From Acidimicrobilacustris europaeus (lineage in GTDB: Bacteria > Actinomycetota > Acidimicrobiia > Acidimicrobiales > Acidimicrobilacustridaceae): a stretch of DNA of 64,000 nt. This document shows, one piece after another, positions 50,941 through 60,531 of this stretch. The notes under the pieces were generated by a model. That model did no database searches. It was given only the letters and a program-made list of their open reading frames with translations, and was not told the origin of the DNA. The stretch is from positions 310,001 to 374,000 of the forward strand of contig OZ239146.1 of assembly GCA_965194515.1 (NCBI GenBank), in the 5' to 3' direction. The position numbers and the translations under genes were made by a program. Every line of letters begins with the position of its first letter. Position 1 is the first letter of the stretch.

Positions 50941-51354
50941 TTAACTCTCGACTGGTTTGAGATCAAGCGACGCAGAGTTCATGCAATAACGAAGGCCGGT
51001 CGGGCCCGGGCCGTCGTTGAAGACGTGGCCAAGATGCGCACCGCACGACGCGCACAGTGCTTCGGTGCGGATCATTCCGTGTGAACTGTCGGTCTTTGTT
51101 GCCACTGCGTCGTTTGTCATGGGATCGAAAAAGCTCGGCCATCCGGTGCCGCTTTCGAACTTGGTGTCGGAACTGAACAGCTGCGCGTCGCACACGATGC
51201 AGTGATAGGTGCCGTCGTCGTGGCAGTCCCAGTACTTGCCGGTGAAGGCCCGCTCGGTAGCGCTGCACTGGGTGACCTCGAACTGCTCGGCGCTGAGGCG
51301 CTGACGCAGGGCCTCTTCGCGTTGTGCGGGATCGGAGGGCAAGGACTCGGTCAT
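50941..51354 (-). CDS. msrB: Peptide methionine (R)-S-oxide reductase MsrB
   Basis: MsrB reduces the R-sulfoxide of methionine in proteins. The 137-residue product has two zinc CxxC pairs (CIVCDAQLF, CASCGAHLG), the substrate segment SGTGWPSFFDP and the catalytic Cys in GLRYCMNSASL. It lies convergent to cinA with 12 bases between the stops, and divergent to recA. Confidence 0.95.
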   Translation of the reverse strand: MTESLPSDPAQREEALRQRLSAEQFEVTQCSATERAFTGKYWDCHDDGTYHCIVCDAQLFSSDTKFESGTGWPSFFDPMTNDAVATKTDSSHGMIRTEALCASCGAHLGHVFNDGPGPTGLRYCMNSASLDLKPVES

Positions 51355-51658
51355 CGGAGGGCACCTTTCGCCTGAGCAGGACAGTTCAGCGGCTGGAGCC
51401 TACCGGCAGGGGCCCGAGAAAGCCTTGTGGGGGAGCCCAACGGGGGACTGGGATCGAGGGTCATTGACTGAACAGGTGTTCGAAGTTACAGTCTTGTCGT
51501 TCGAACACCGGGGGCCTGTCACACCCCCTCCGTAGGTTGCGATCCATCTCCACCGGGGCCTCGGCGCCAGTGGAGCCACCGGGGCTCCCGCTCAGGTGGA
51601 CAGATCACCCATACGAGTCCCGGGCAGACCGGGGCCTCACACCCAGGAGAAGTAGACG
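51355..51658. other. msrB-recA divergent intergenic region
   Basis: These 304 bases hold the recA promoter (51464-51492) and a recA leader of about 160 nt. A GTTCGAAC palindrome near 51501 is not a full LexA box. I see no small gene. Confidence 0.5.
51464..51492 (+). promoter_or_regulatory. recA promoter with embedded LexA (SOS) box
   Basis: TTGACT (51464-51469) and TACAGT (51487-51492) are exactly 17 bases apart, and the SOS box TGAACAGGTGTTCG (51469-51482) fills the spacer, so LexA binding would block RNA polymerase. Confidence 0.85.
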
Positions 51659-52750
51659 ATGGCAAAGGAATCGAACCGCCCGACGTTCCCACAAGAACGC
51701 GACAAGGCACTCGACATGGCTCTCGGCCAGATCGAGAAGCAGTTTGGTAAGGGCTCGGTCATGAAAATGGGCGAGAAGGGCAGCATGAAGATCGAAACGA
51801 TCCCCACTGGCGCCCTTGCCCTCGACCTTGCTCTCGGAGTCGGCGGTCTGCCTCGCGGCCGCGTCGTCGAGATCTTCGGTCCAGAATCATCCGGTAAGTC
51901 CACCCTCGCCATGCACGTTGTGGCCGAAGCTCAGCGCAACGGCGGCATCTGCGCCTATGTCGATGCCGAACACGCGATGGACCCTGTCTACGCATCGGCT
52001 ATTGGTGTTGACACCGACCAGTTGCTCATCTCTCAGCCCGATACTGGTGAGCAGGCACTCGAGATCGTCGACATGCTCGTGCGCTCCGGTGCTCTCGACG
52101 TCATCGTTATCGACTCGGTTGCTGCGCTGACGCCTCGTGCGGAAATCGAAGGCGAAATGGGCGACAGCCACGTTGGTCTGCAGGCTCGTCTTATGAGCCA
52201 GGCATTGCGCAAGCTCACGGCCAACCTCAACAAGTCCAACACCGTCTGCATCTTCATCAATCAGCTGCGCGAGAAGATCGGCGTCATGTTCGGCTCTCCC
52301 GAAACCACCCCTGGTGGCCGGGCGCTGAAGTTCTATTCCTCAGTGCGTCTCGACATTCGCCGCATCGAGTCCATCAAGGACGGCGTCGAGGTCGTGGGTA
52401 ACCGCACTCGCGTCAAGGTCGTGAAGAACAAGGTGGCCCCGCCGTTCAAGCAGGCCGAGTTCGACATCATGTACGGCAAGGGCGTGAGCCGTGAAGGTTC
52501 GACCATCGATATCGGTGTCGATCTGGGCTTCGTCAAGAAGTCGGGTGCTTGGTACACCTACGAGGGTGAACAGCTCGGTCAGGGCCGTGAAAACGCCAAG
52601 ACCTACCTGCTCGAGAACCCCGAGGTCATGGTGGAAATCACCGAGCGCATCCTCACCAGCGTGGGCATTGGCGAAAACGCCGAGGTCCCCGAGGATGCCG
52701 AGGATGTCATGAACGCCGAGCACGACGTTCCGATCTCGCTCGACGACTGA
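51659..52750 (+). CDS. recA: Recombinase RecA
   Basis: RecA drives homologous strand exchange and triggers LexA self-cleavage. The 363-residue product has Walker A GPESSGKST, the L1/L2 loop regions (ALTPRAEIEGEMGDSHVG; FINQLREKIGVMFGSPETTPGG), the C-terminal domain and an acidic tail (AEVPEDAEDVMNAEHD). AGGAG lies 9 nt before the ATG. No intein is present. No recX follows; the next gene is a GT-C membrane protein on the other strand. Confidence 0.98.
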   Translation: MAKESNRPTFPQERDKALDMALGQIEKQFGKGSVMKMGEKGSMKIETIPTGALALDLALGVGGLPRGRVVEIFGPESSGKSTLAMHVVAEAQRNGGICAYVDAEHAMDPVYASAIGVDTDQLLISQPDTGEQALEIVDMLVRSGALDVIVIDSVAALTPRAEIEGEMGDSHVGLQARLMSQALRKLTANLNKSNTVCIFINQLREKIGVMFGSPETTPGGRALKFYSSVRLDIRRIESIKDGVEVVGNRTRVKVVKNKVAPPFKQAEFDIMYGKGVSREGSTIDIGVDLGFVKKSGAWYTYEGEQLGQGRENAKTYLLENPEVMVEITERILTSVGIGENAEVPEDAEDVMNAEHDVPISLDD

Positions 52751-52772
52751 GTTCCCGCAGTTCCTGCCATCC

Positions 52773-52812
52773 CGAATGGTCCCGAGGCGCCCTTGGCCCT
52801 CGGGACCATTCG
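52773..52812. terminator. Bidirectional hairpin between recA and the GT-C gene
   Basis: CGAATGGTCCCGAGG pairs perfectly with CCTCGGGACCATTCG across a 10-base loop, 22 bases after the recA stop. Its position between convergent genes suggests it ends both transcripts. Confidence 0.75.
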
Positions 52813-52836
52813 CGTTTCGGCCAGCGATTGTGTCGC

Positions 52837-54759
52837 TCAGTTGGCAGTGACCTTCAGGTCAAACCACGCAACTGAGAGCGGGGTAAGTGCGTGGATAATC
52901 GAGTCGCTCTGCACCTCGCTCAAAGCGGGAGGAGCGAACGTGGCGAGTCGTTGGGTTCCTCCGCTCGGCGCCCCAGTTTGGGGGAGCCGTCCAATCGGTA
53001 GGTGCGCAGCGGCAGATGTGCCATCTGCGTCGGCAAAGATTCGCACGTCGGTGGCCGGTCGGTTGAGGGCGATCGGCGACTCTGTGCATCCAATGAGAGT
53101 CGTTGCGGCAAGGGTGAGGTCGATCTTGACTGTTGCGGCTGAATCACCGCAGCGGAAGAGCTCGTTGTCAATGAGGACGCGGTCAATCTTTTTGGCCGAC
53201 GCTTCGATGTTCAGCCGAGAGCCCGAAACGACAGTGAGCGGTTCAATGAACGGGCCCACATGTGGTGCCGATGGATCTGCCGAGTCGCCATCACCTGAGA
53301 TCGCGAATCGGTAAAAACGCCGATTCGGGAATCGCTCGACAAGTTCAAGCGAGCGGGGACCGAGGTCAACGGCGTAGAGGACATCGGCGTCAAGACTGGG
53401 GGGATTCGCAAACGCTCCCCACGGATGGAGGATGTAGGGCCCGTCCTTGCCTATCGGGATGAGCACGACCGCTGGTTCCTGAACAGTCGACTCCACAAGT
53501 TCGACTTCTGCGGCGATTGCATCTCGGGCCGCAAGGTTGACAGTTACCTTGTCGGGAAGCTCGATGGCCATTCCGATCGCCATGGCGGTAACGACGCCGG
53601 GAAGAAGGAGACGACGGCGGTTGGCCAAATCGACGAGGGCAACTCCGAGAAGCACCATCGTGGGGAGGAGGAGCGAAAGATAATAGTGCGGGCCATAGAA
53701 GTTGCGGCCGCCGATGATGAGGTAATTGCCGTAATAGAAGAAGTAGGCGAACGGCGTGAGGCATAACTGGACCACGACGAGCCAGAACACTGAACGCGAG
53801 ATGGTCCAGAGGCGTGAGGCCCCCCAAAGTGCGACCGGAACTGAAACAACGCCTCCGACGATCCAGTGAGGGAAAGCACGGAGATTTACCCGTAACGCAA
53901 GCCAGGCCTCAGACACTCCAACGTTGACGAACTGTGAATGTTCGGCAATTGCACGGGGCCCGAACCCGAACGAGTCATTGCCACCGATCGTCCATAGAGC
54001 GAACGTAAATGGATCGCCGGTCGTGAACGAGTTGTAAACCAGCGCAGTGATGAGCAGTGGTGTGCTCGCGACATACACCCACATCATCGACCGAATCGCG
54101 ATTCGAACGTTTGCTGAACGCAGAAGTGTCCACGCAAAGATCACGCCGCCAAGGATGATCCCCTCGAGAGGCCGGGTGCAGAGAAGCGCACCTTCGAAAA
54201 GTCCAGCGCCAATAAGCCACGGCCGGAATGGCTGACCCTCTGTCTGCCGATCAAGCCCGCGTGTGAGAACAGCTAATGACGCGGCAGCGAGCGATACCGC
54301 AAGCACATACGAGACGAACATTGCGCTCTGCACCATCACGAGTGGACTCAGGACGAAGCACGCAGCCGCAACGACCGCTATTCGGAGATCACGCAAAAGT
54401 GCGTTGGTCAATGCGTACACAGCAACAACAGCAGCCGCAGCAATTGCTGCCAACGCGAGGCGCATCGTTCCGAACAGAGCTTCGCTCAGCGCCATCAGCG
54501 CCGGAAGTGTCGGCTGTTGCACCAGTACGAGGCGGTCCTCGCCAACCCGGCCCGACATCCAAGGGCGGAATGCATCTCCATGCGCGGAATCGGAAAGCGT
54601 GACATCGCCCTGACCAAACATCTGAGCCTCGAGGACGTACACGGCCTCGTCATTGTTAAGTGAGAGATTCTGAAAGAAGAGGTGCCCAACGGAAAGCGAA
54701 ACGCAAAATGCTGCTGTGGCTAGCAGTCCAACAATCAATAGCGCCGCCCTTTTTTGCAC
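52837..54759 (-). CDS. GT-C fold membrane glycosyltransferase (GT39/ArnT-like)
   Basis: The 640-residue product has an N-terminal membrane helix, then the acidic pair NDEAVY in the first extracytoplasmic loop as in polyprenol-sugar-dependent GT-C enzymes. About eleven membrane helices run to residue 420, and a soluble extracytoplasmic C-terminal domain of about 220 residues follows. Such enzymes move a sugar from a lipid carrier to proteins, lipids or cell-wall glycans. The acceptor cannot be told. The GTG at 54759 is supported by TACACT 6 nt upstream (leaderless). It occupies the place between recA and miaB where recX usually lies. Confidence 0.72.
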   Translation of the reverse strand: MQKRAALLIVGLLATAAFCVSLSVGHLFFQNLSLNNDEAVYVLEAQMFGQGDVTLSDSAHGDAFRPWMSGRVGEDRLVLVQQPTLPALMALSEALFGTMRLALAAIAAAAVVAVYALTNALLRDLRIAVVAAACFVLSPLVMVQSAMFVSYVLAVSLAAASLAVLTRGLDRQTEGQPFRPWLIGAGLFEGALLCTRPLEGIILGGVIFAWTLLRSANVRIAIRSMMWVYVASTPLLITALVYNSFTTGDPFTFALWTIGGNDSFGFGPRAIAEHSQFVNVGVSEAWLALRVNLRAFPHWIVGGVVSVPVALWGASRLWTISRSVFWLVVVQLCLTPFAYFFYYGNYLIIGGRNFYGPHYYLSLLLPTMVLLGVALVDLANRRRLLLPGVVTAMAIGMAIELPDKVTVNLAARDAIAAEVELVESTVQEPAVVLIPIGKDGPYILHPWGAFANPPSLDADVLYAVDLGPRSLELVERFPNRRFYRFAISGDGDSADPSAPHVGPFIEPLTVVSGSRLNIEASAKKIDRVLIDNELFRCGDSAATVKIDLTLAATTLIGCTESPIALNRPATDVRIFADADGTSAAAHLPIGRLPQTGAPSGGTQRLATFAPPALSEVQSDSIIHALTPLSVAWFDLKVTAN

Positions 54760-54765
54760 CTCAGA

Positions 54766-54771
54766 AGTGTA
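54766..54771 (-). promoter_or_regulatory. -10 hexamer TACACT, leaderless GT-C gene
   Basis: On the - strand TACACT ends 6 nt before the GTG at 54759. Its partner on the + strand is the miaB element 37 bases away. Confidence 0.5.
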
Positions 54772-54807
54772 TGGGGGCGGCTTGAGAGATATCGGTCATG
54801 GCGCTGG

Positions 54808-54813
54808 TAGATT
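54808..54813 (+). promoter_or_regulatory. -10 hexamer TAGATT, leaderless miaB
   Basis: The hexamer ends 6 nt before the GTG at 54820. Confidence 0.45.
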
Positions 54814-54819
54814 CGGCTC

Positions 54820-56301
54820 GTGACTTCGTCTTCGTCGCAGGAAACTGCTCCCCGCAGCTATGCCATCCGCACCTATGGGTGTCAGATGAACGAGCACGAT
54901 TCCGAACGTATCGCCGGGCTCCTCGAGGCCGATGGGCTGGTGCTGGCGGAGTCCGATGAAACCGCCGACGTGATGGTGTTCAACACCTGTTGTATTCGTG
55001 AGAACGCCGACAACAAGTTCTACGGACACCTCGGCCGATTCAAGAACATCAAAGAAGAACGTCCCGACATGGAAATCATCGTGAGCGGGTGCTTGGCGCA
55101 AAAAGATCGCGACGCCATCGCTGCTCGTGCCGGACATGTCGATGTGGTTGTTGGCACGCACAACGTGCACCGAGCCGTCGAGTTGTTGCACGAATCACGG
55201 CAGTCCGGGCCAATCACCGAAATCTGGGACGAAGCGCTTGATGACGCCGCGACGTTCCCCTCAGCGCTCGCAGTGCGCCGTGAAGTCGATTGGTCCGCCT
55301 GGGTCACCATTCAGGTCGGTTGTGACAACACCTGTGCCTACTGCATCGTTCCTGCAGTTCGTGGTCGCGAGATCAGCCGCCCGTTCGGCGAGTTACTCAC
55401 CGAGGTTGAGCGCCTGGCCAATGACGGCGTTCGGGAAATCACCCTGCTTGGACAAAACGTGAACTCTTACGGCCGAGATCTCACCAGCGCGCGCCGAGCA
55501 CTTGATCCAGCTGCAGACGACGCCGATGTTGTTGGTAGCCAATGGCTTGGCGATCGCCGTGCCCGACCGCTCTTTGCCGATCTCCTCACTGCAGTAAGCA
55601 ACATCGATGGCATTGATCGCGTGCGATTCACGAGCCCCCATCCCAAAGATCTTCGTGAAGACACAATCGCAGCGATGGCGTCGAACCCTTCGGTGTGCGC
55701 TCACCTGCATTTCCCATTGCAATCCGGCAGCGATCGGGTGCTCGCGCTGATGCATCGCGGCTACACCGCAGAGCGTTACCTCGAAAAACTCGTAGCCGCT
55801 CGTGCCGGAATTCCCGATCTTGCGGTCACGACCGACATCATCGTGGGTTACCCCGGCGAAACCGAAGAGGATTTCGAACGCACACTCGAAGTTGCTGCTG
55901 CTGCCGAATACGACTCCGCGTACACCTTCATCTTCTCTCCACGTGAAGGCACAGAAGCCGCCGACATGGTCGATCAGTTCTGCGACCCCATCGAAGTTGG
56001 CGATCGCTTCGAGCGATTGCGCGTCGTCGTCGAACGTTCTGCACTCGCCAAGCACATGGCCCGCATCGGCCGCACAGAACAAATGATCGTCGAAGGGCCA
56101 TCGAAGCGAGACCCTGAAGTCTTTACCGGCCGAACTGCGCAAAACAAGTTGGTGCATTTCACAAGCGACCGCCCGTTGCGTTCCGGCACCCTGGCAACTG
56201 CGTTGATTACCGAAGCGTCGACGCACTTCCTGCGTGGCGAATTGGTTGAAGTCCTTTCGGTGTCGCAACATCGCACTCGTTTCGCAGTTACTGCAGGGTG
56301 A
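54820..56301 (+). CDS. miaB: tRNA-2-methylthio-N6-dimethylallyladenosine synthase MiaB
   Basis: MiaB adds the methylthio group to isopentenyl-A37 of tRNA; MiaA, encoded next, makes that substrate. The 493-residue product has the N-terminal cluster cysteines (TYGCQMNEHDSER, NTCCIRENA, SGCLAQ), the radical-SAM cluster CDNTCAYCIVPAVRGRE, and a C-terminal TRAM domain. An insert near residues 230-245 (LDPAADDADVVG) is longer than in E. coli. The GTG start fits the leaderless promoter. The stop overlaps miaA. Confidence 0.95.
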   Translation: MTSSSSQETAPRSYAIRTYGCQMNEHDSERIAGLLEADGLVLAESDETADVMVFNTCCIRENADNKFYGHLGRFKNIKEERPDMEIIVSGCLAQKDRDAIAARAGHVDVVVGTHNVHRAVELLHESRQSGPITEIWDEALDDAATFPSALAVRREVDWSAWVTIQVGCDNTCAYCIVPAVRGREISRPFGELLTEVERLANDGVREITLLGQNVNSYGRDLTSARRALDPAADDADVVGSQWLGDRRARPLFADLLTAVSNIDGIDRVRFTSPHPKDLREDTIAAMASNPSVCAHLHFPLQSGSDRVLALMHRGYTAERYLEKLVAARAGIPDLAVTTDIIVGYPGETEEDFERTLEVAAAAEYDSAYTFIFSPREGTEAADMVDQFCDPIEVGDRFERLRVVVERSALAKHMARIGRTEQMIVEGPSKRDPEVFTGRTAQNKLVHFTSDRPLRSGTLATALITEASTHFLRGELVEVLSVSQHRTRFAVTAG

Positions 56302-57233
56302 GTTCATCGCCACGGTTTCGCCCTAGCGGTCGACACCTCGCGCTTGTAGGGCCCACTGCTTCGGGGAAGTCGTCGTTGGCGATGGAGTTCGCGCGCAGTC
56401 GCAGCGACATTGAACTCGTCACCGTTGATTCGATGCAGGTCTATCGCGGGATGGACATCGGAACGGCCAAGCCGACGGCGGCCGAACAATCCGAAATCGT
56501 CCATCACCTTCTTGATGTGTGCGATCCCGATGACGATTACACCGTCGCCCGGTTTCAACGCGACTGCTTTGCAGTGCTCGAAGACGTTGAAGAACGCGGC
56601 AAGCGCGCCGTGCTGGTTGGTGGCACCGGGCTGTACCTCCAGGCAATCACTGACGATCTTGAGATCCCGGCTCGATTTCTCGATGTACGCGCTGAACTCG
56701 AAGCCGAGCCCGACACAGCGGTGCTGTTTGCCCGCCTCGAGGGGCTCGACCCGCTCGCTGCGTCGCGAATGGAACCCACCAATCGCCGACGCGTCGTGCG
56801 GGCACTCGAAGTCACGGTTGGAAGCGGTCGGCCGTTTTCGTCATTTGGACCTGGCCTTGAGGAGTACCCGGCTGCACCGTTCCCAGTTGTGGGGCTGGCG
56901 ATGGAACGCAACCTGCTCGACCAGCGCATTGCGCAGCGCTACGAACAGCAGATGGCCGAGGGGTTCTTGGCCGAGGTGCAGACTCTCGTGGTCCGCCCGG
57001 CAGGTCTTGGTCGTACTGCTCGTCAAGCACTTGGATATGCCGAACTGCTTGACCACATCGAGAACGGAACGCCACTCGATGACGCGCTCGAAACGGCGGT
57101 GACACGTACTCGTCGATTCGCCCGGCGCCAGCAGCGATGGTTCGGCCGGGACCCCCGCATCAACTGGATTCCAGCCGATGGCGAAGTTTCGGCAAATGCG
57201 CTCGCCGAACTCGCCCGCGGGCTGATTGACTGA
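56298..57233 (+). CDS. miaA: tRNA dimethylallyltransferase MiaA
   Basis: MiaA transfers the dimethylallyl group to A37 of tRNAs reading UNN codons. The 311-residue product has the P-loop VGPTASGKSSLAMEFA, DSMQVYRGMDIGTAKPT, VGGTGLYLQAI and the C-terminal RRFARRQQRWFGRD. GTG start overlapping miaB by four bases; dapF follows after 7 bases. Confidence 0.96.
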   Translation: MSSSPRFRPSGRHLALVGPTASGKSSLAMEFARSRSDIELVTVDSMQVYRGMDIGTAKPTAAEQSEIVHHLLDVCDPDDDYTVARFQRDCFAVLEDVEERGKRAVLVGGTGLYLQAITDDLEIPARFLDVRAELEAEPDTAVLFARLEGLDPLAASRMEPTNRRRVVRALEVTVGSGRPFSSFGPGLEEYPAAPFPVVGLAMERNLLDQRIAQRYEQQMAEGFLAEVQTLVVRPAGLGRTARQALGYAELLDHIENGTPLDDALETAVTRTRRFARRQQRWFGRDPRINWIPADGEVSANALAELARGLID

Positions 57234-57240
57234 ACCCACC

Positions 57241-58077
57241 ATGAGACTCACCAAGCACCACGGCCTGGGCAACGATTTCGTCATTGCTCTCGAGGAAGTC
57301 AACGGACCTCTTCATGGCGATGCCGCCTTGGCCCGCGCTCTGTGTGACCGTCGCCGGGGGATTGGTGCCGACGGTCTCATCGTTGGTTCTCGTCCCGCCG
57401 TCGATGCCACTGGTCCCAATGGCAAACCAATCGATGTGGTGATGCACCTTTGGAATGCCGATGGCAGCCGCGCTGAAATGAGTGGCAACGGCATTCGCTG
57501 TCTTGGCCAAGCTCTGGCAATGGCCCGTGACGACCACGAGGCCACCTATGCCGTCGTCACCGATGGCGGTTTTCGAGAACTTGTTGTGCACGACGATGCT
57601 GCCCATCGCCTTGCCACTGTCAGCGTCACGATGGGTCTCGTTGCCGATGGCCCGGAAGTTCCTCATTCGGTTGCGGAACGACTCGGTGGTGACCGGCATG
57701 CCACAGCCGATCTTGGTAACCCACACATCGTCGTGCTTGTTGCCGATCTGTCATCGGTCGACCTCGTCGGTACGGGCGCATGGATCGAGTCGCAATTCGA
57801 TGCGGGCATCAATGTCGAGTTCATCGCGACAGGGACCGAGCCCGATTCGCTCGACCTGCTTGTGTGGGAACGCGGTGCTGGCGTGACCGAAGCCTGCGGT
57901 ACTGGCGCTACTGCAGCCGCAACGCTGGCTCATCAGTGGGGTCTCGTGGGACGTGAAGTGCGCGTAGTCATGCCCGGTGGTTCGGCTGAAGTCATCGTCG
58001 CAGCAAGCCCCGATGCGGAACCGATCCTGATAGGACCTTCGCAACACATCGCCACTATTGAGCTTCCGGATGCCTGA
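57241..58077 (+). CDS. dapF: Diaminopimelate epimerase
   Basis: DapF interconverts LL- and meso-diaminopimelate with two cysteines acting as acid and base. The 278-residue product has both: SGNGIRCLGQA and EACGTGATAAA, with the start KHHGLGNDFVIAL. The ATG at 57241 begins the conserved sequence; an in-frame TTG at 57226 is not needed. Its stop lies inside the hflX start region. Confidence 0.96.
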   Translation: MRLTKHHGLGNDFVIALEEVNGPLHGDAALARALCDRRRGIGADGLIVGSRPAVDATGPNGKPIDVVMHLWNADGSRAEMSGNGIRCLGQALAMARDDHEATYAVVTDGGFRELVVHDDAAHRLATVSVTMGLVADGPEVPHSVAERLGGDRHATADLGNPHIVVLVADLSSVDLVGTGAWIESQFDAGINVEFIATGTEPDSLDLLVWERGAGVTEACGTGATAAATLAHQWGLVGREVRVVMPGGSAEVIVAASPDAEPILIGPSQHIATIELPDA

Positions 58078-59422
58078 ACCAACCTCGCCGATTATCGGCG
58101 ATCACCGCGGCGGCTTTGGCGCGTTCGCTGGTGAAAATTCGGGGCTCATCGACCGCACGTTCCGTGAGCGGATCGTGCTGGTTGGTGTGACGTTTCCTGC
58201 TGGAGATGAATTCGAGACGGAACGTCATCTCGATGAACTCGCCCTTCTTGTCGACACGGCCGGCGCCGACAGCATCGCCCGAGTAGTTCAGCGTCGACAC
58301 GCTCCTGATCCCGCGACCTACTTAGGAAGCGGAAAGGTCGAGGAACTACGCGAATTGTGTGTGTCGGTCGATGCCGACACCGTGGTGTTCGATAACGAAC
58401 TCTCGCCTGCTCAGCAACGAAACCTTGAAGCGTTGTTGGGTCGTTCTGCGATTGATCGAACCGCAGTCATTCTGGACATCTTCGGCCAGAACGCGCACAG
58501 CCTTGAAGGCAAGGCCCAGGTCGAACTAGCGCAGATTCGCTATCGACTTCCGCGTCTGCGTGGAAAGGGCAATCAGCTTTCGCGTCAGGGTGGCGGCATC
58601 GGTGCTCGGCAGGGCGGTGGCGAAACGCAGCTCGAAGTGGATCGCCGGCGTCTCCAGCGACGCATGCACAAACTCGAAGGCGACCTCCGAGAAATTTCTC
58701 GAGTTCGAGATACGCAGGCAAAGGCCCGGCAACGTTCGCGTCTGCATCGGGTAGCAATCGTTGGTTACACCAATGCGGGGAAGTCAACGCTTTTGAACCA
58801 CCTCACCGATGCAGGTGTGCTGGTTGAAGATCGTCTGTTTGCAACGCTTGATGCAACGACTCGTCGGCTGCAGTTGCCGGGTGGCGAATCGGTCTTGCTC
58901 ACTGACACCGTTGGATTCATCACCAAGCTTCCGACGCAACTCGTTGAAGCTTTCAAATCCACGCTCGAAGTTGTTGTCGACGCAGATCTTTTGGTTCACG
59001 TTGTCGATGGCTCGGCTGCTGATCCGGAATCCAACATTGAAGCTGTCGACCGAGTGCTGAACGAGATTGGCGCTGCTGACGTTCCACAAATGCTTGTGGT
59101 GAACAAGATCGACATCGACCCAGATGGAGCCAAAGAAGTCCTTGAAGACCATCCCGGATGTGTGGCGCTTTCGGCAAAAACAGGTGAGGGCGTGGCGGAC
59201 ATGTTGCGTGCTCTCGCTGATCGGTTGCGCGGACTTTCGAACATCACCGAACTTTTGGTGCCGTTTGATCGAGGCGATCTCCTCGCCGCACTTCATCGAG
59301 AAGGTGAAGTCCTCGTTGAGACCGCTACCGAAGACGGAATGCTCGTCCGGGCCCGCCTCGACGAGGTTTCGGTGAGCCGTCTTCACGAGTACGTCGTGAG
59401 CGGTCAGACTCTGCGTTCATGA
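58070..59422 (+). CDS. hflX: GTPase HflX
   Basis: HflX is a ribosome-binding GTPase that splits stalled or hibernating ribosomes. The 450-residue product has the HflX N-terminal domain with its glycine-rich segment (GGIGARQGGGETQLEVDRRRL), the coiled-coil linker and the G domain: VGYTNAGKSTLLN, DTVGFITKLP, NKID. The ATG at 58070 overlaps dapF by 8 bases; a TTG at 58058 is the alternative. The stop overlaps dapC. Confidence 0.95.
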   Translation: MPEPTSPIIGDHRGGFGAFAGENSGLIDRTFRERIVLVGVTFPAGDEFETERHLDELALLVDTAGADSIARVVQRRHAPDPATYLGSGKVEELRELCVSVDADTVVFDNELSPAQQRNLEALLGRSAIDRTAVILDIFGQNAHSLEGKAQVELAQIRYRLPRLRGKGNQLSRQGGGIGARQGGGETQLEVDRRRLQRRMHKLEGDLREISRVRDTQAKARQRSRLHRVAIVGYTNAGKSTLLNHLTDAGVLVEDRLFATLDATTRRLQLPGGESVLLTDTVGFITKLPTQLVEAFKSTLEVVVDADLLVHVVDGSAADPESNIEAVDRVLNEIGAADVPQMLVVNKIDIDPDGAKEVLEDHPGCVALSAKTGEGVADMLRALADRLRGLSNITELLVPFDRGDLLAALHREGEVLVETATEDGMLVRARLDEVSVSRLHEYVVSGQTLRS

Positions 59423-60531
59423 CCGCCGGATTCACACCGCCGCCCTATCCCTACGATCGGCTCGATGCGTTCAAGTCGATCGCGTCGGCACACGAGGGTG
59501 GGATGGTCGACCTCTCGATTGGCGACCCCTTCGACCCTCCGCCAGCAGTTGTCATCGAAGCGCTCGCCACATCGGCAAGCGAGCGCAGCTATCCAGCATC
59601 GATTGGCTTTCCCGCATATCGCGAAGCGGCGATGGGTTGGATGGAGCGCGAACTCGGCGTCAGCGTTGGTGCGAAAGAGATTGCCGCATGCATTGGCAGC
59701 AAGGAGTTCGTCGCCGGGCTCCCGCATTGGCTTCGCCTGCGCTCTCCCGATCGCGACACCGTGCTGTATCCGGCCATCAGCTATCCGTCCTATGCGATGG
59801 GGGCGGAACTTGCCGGAGCGCGCGCGGTACCAGTCCCGGTTACCGCCGACGGGCGAAGCGATCTCGATGCCATTGATCCTGCCGACGCAGCTCGAGCGTT
59901 GTGTTTATGGGTGAACTCACCCGGCAATCCCACCGGACACCTCGATGATCTTGAAGCAGCGGCGAAGTGGGGACGGGCGCACAACGTTCCGGTGATTTCC
60001 GACGAGTGTTATGTCGAGTTCACATGGGATGGGCCTGGTCGGACAATTCTTGAACACGGTCTCGACGGCGTGTTGGCTGTTCATTCATTGTCGAAGCGTT
60101 CGAACCTTGCGGGTGTACGCGCTGGGTTCTACGCCGGCGATGGCGATCTTGTTCACTACTTGTCAGAACTGCGTAAGCACGCTGGGTTCATGGTTCCCGG
60201 ACCGGTGCAGGCTGCGGCAGTTGCTGCATGGAATGATCAGGCACACGTCGACGGGCAACGCCGCGTGTATCTGGAACGACTTGAACTTTTCCGAAATGTG
60301 CTTGCAGGCATCGGCGTCGATGCTCCAATTCCCGGTGGCGCGTTCTATCTCTGGGCTGCTGCACCAGAGGGCGACTCGTGGGCGTTGGTCGAGCGTCTTG
60401 CTGCTGAAGGCGGTGCGCTTGTCTCTGCGGGCGAGTTCTACGGACCACAAGGCAGCGACTTCATTCGTGTCGCCGTCGTGCAATCGATCGAGCGTCTGGA
60501 ACTCGTTGGCCGACGGCTCGGGGTGCTGTGA
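59419..60531 (+). CDS. dapC: Succinyldiaminopimelate transaminase DapC
   Basis: This PLP-dependent class I/II aminotransferase forms N-succinyl-LL-diaminopimelate. The 370-residue product has SIGDPFDPPP, WVNSPGNPTGH, DECYVEF and the PLP Lys in HSLSKRSNLAGVRAGF. Assignment to DapC rather than another aminotransferase rests on the neighbours dapF, dapD and dapE and on its similarity to the actinobacterial DapC type. Confidence 0.9.
   Translation: MTAGFTPPPYPYDRLDAFKSIASAHEGGMVDLSIGDPFDPPPAVVIEALATSASERSYPASIGFPAYREAAMGWMERELGVSVGAKEIAACIGSKEFVAGLPHWLRLRSPDRDTVLYPAISYPSYAMGAELAGARAVPVPVTADGRSDLDAIDPADAARALCLWVNSPGNPTGHLDDLEAAAKWGRAHNVPVISDECYVEFTWDGPGRTILEHGLDGVLAVHSLSKRSNLAGVRAGFYAGDGDLVHYLSELRKHAGFMVPGPVQAAAVAAWNDQAHVDGQRRVYLERLELFRNVLAGIGVDAPIPGGAFYLWAAAPEGDSWALVERLAAEGGALVSAGEFYGPQGSDFIRVAVVQSIERLELVGRRLGVL

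Noticed and set aside
51499..51512. GTTCGAACACC downstream of the recA -10 as a second LexA box
   Set aside because: It is a GTTCGAAC palindrome without the GAAC-N4-GTTC spacing.
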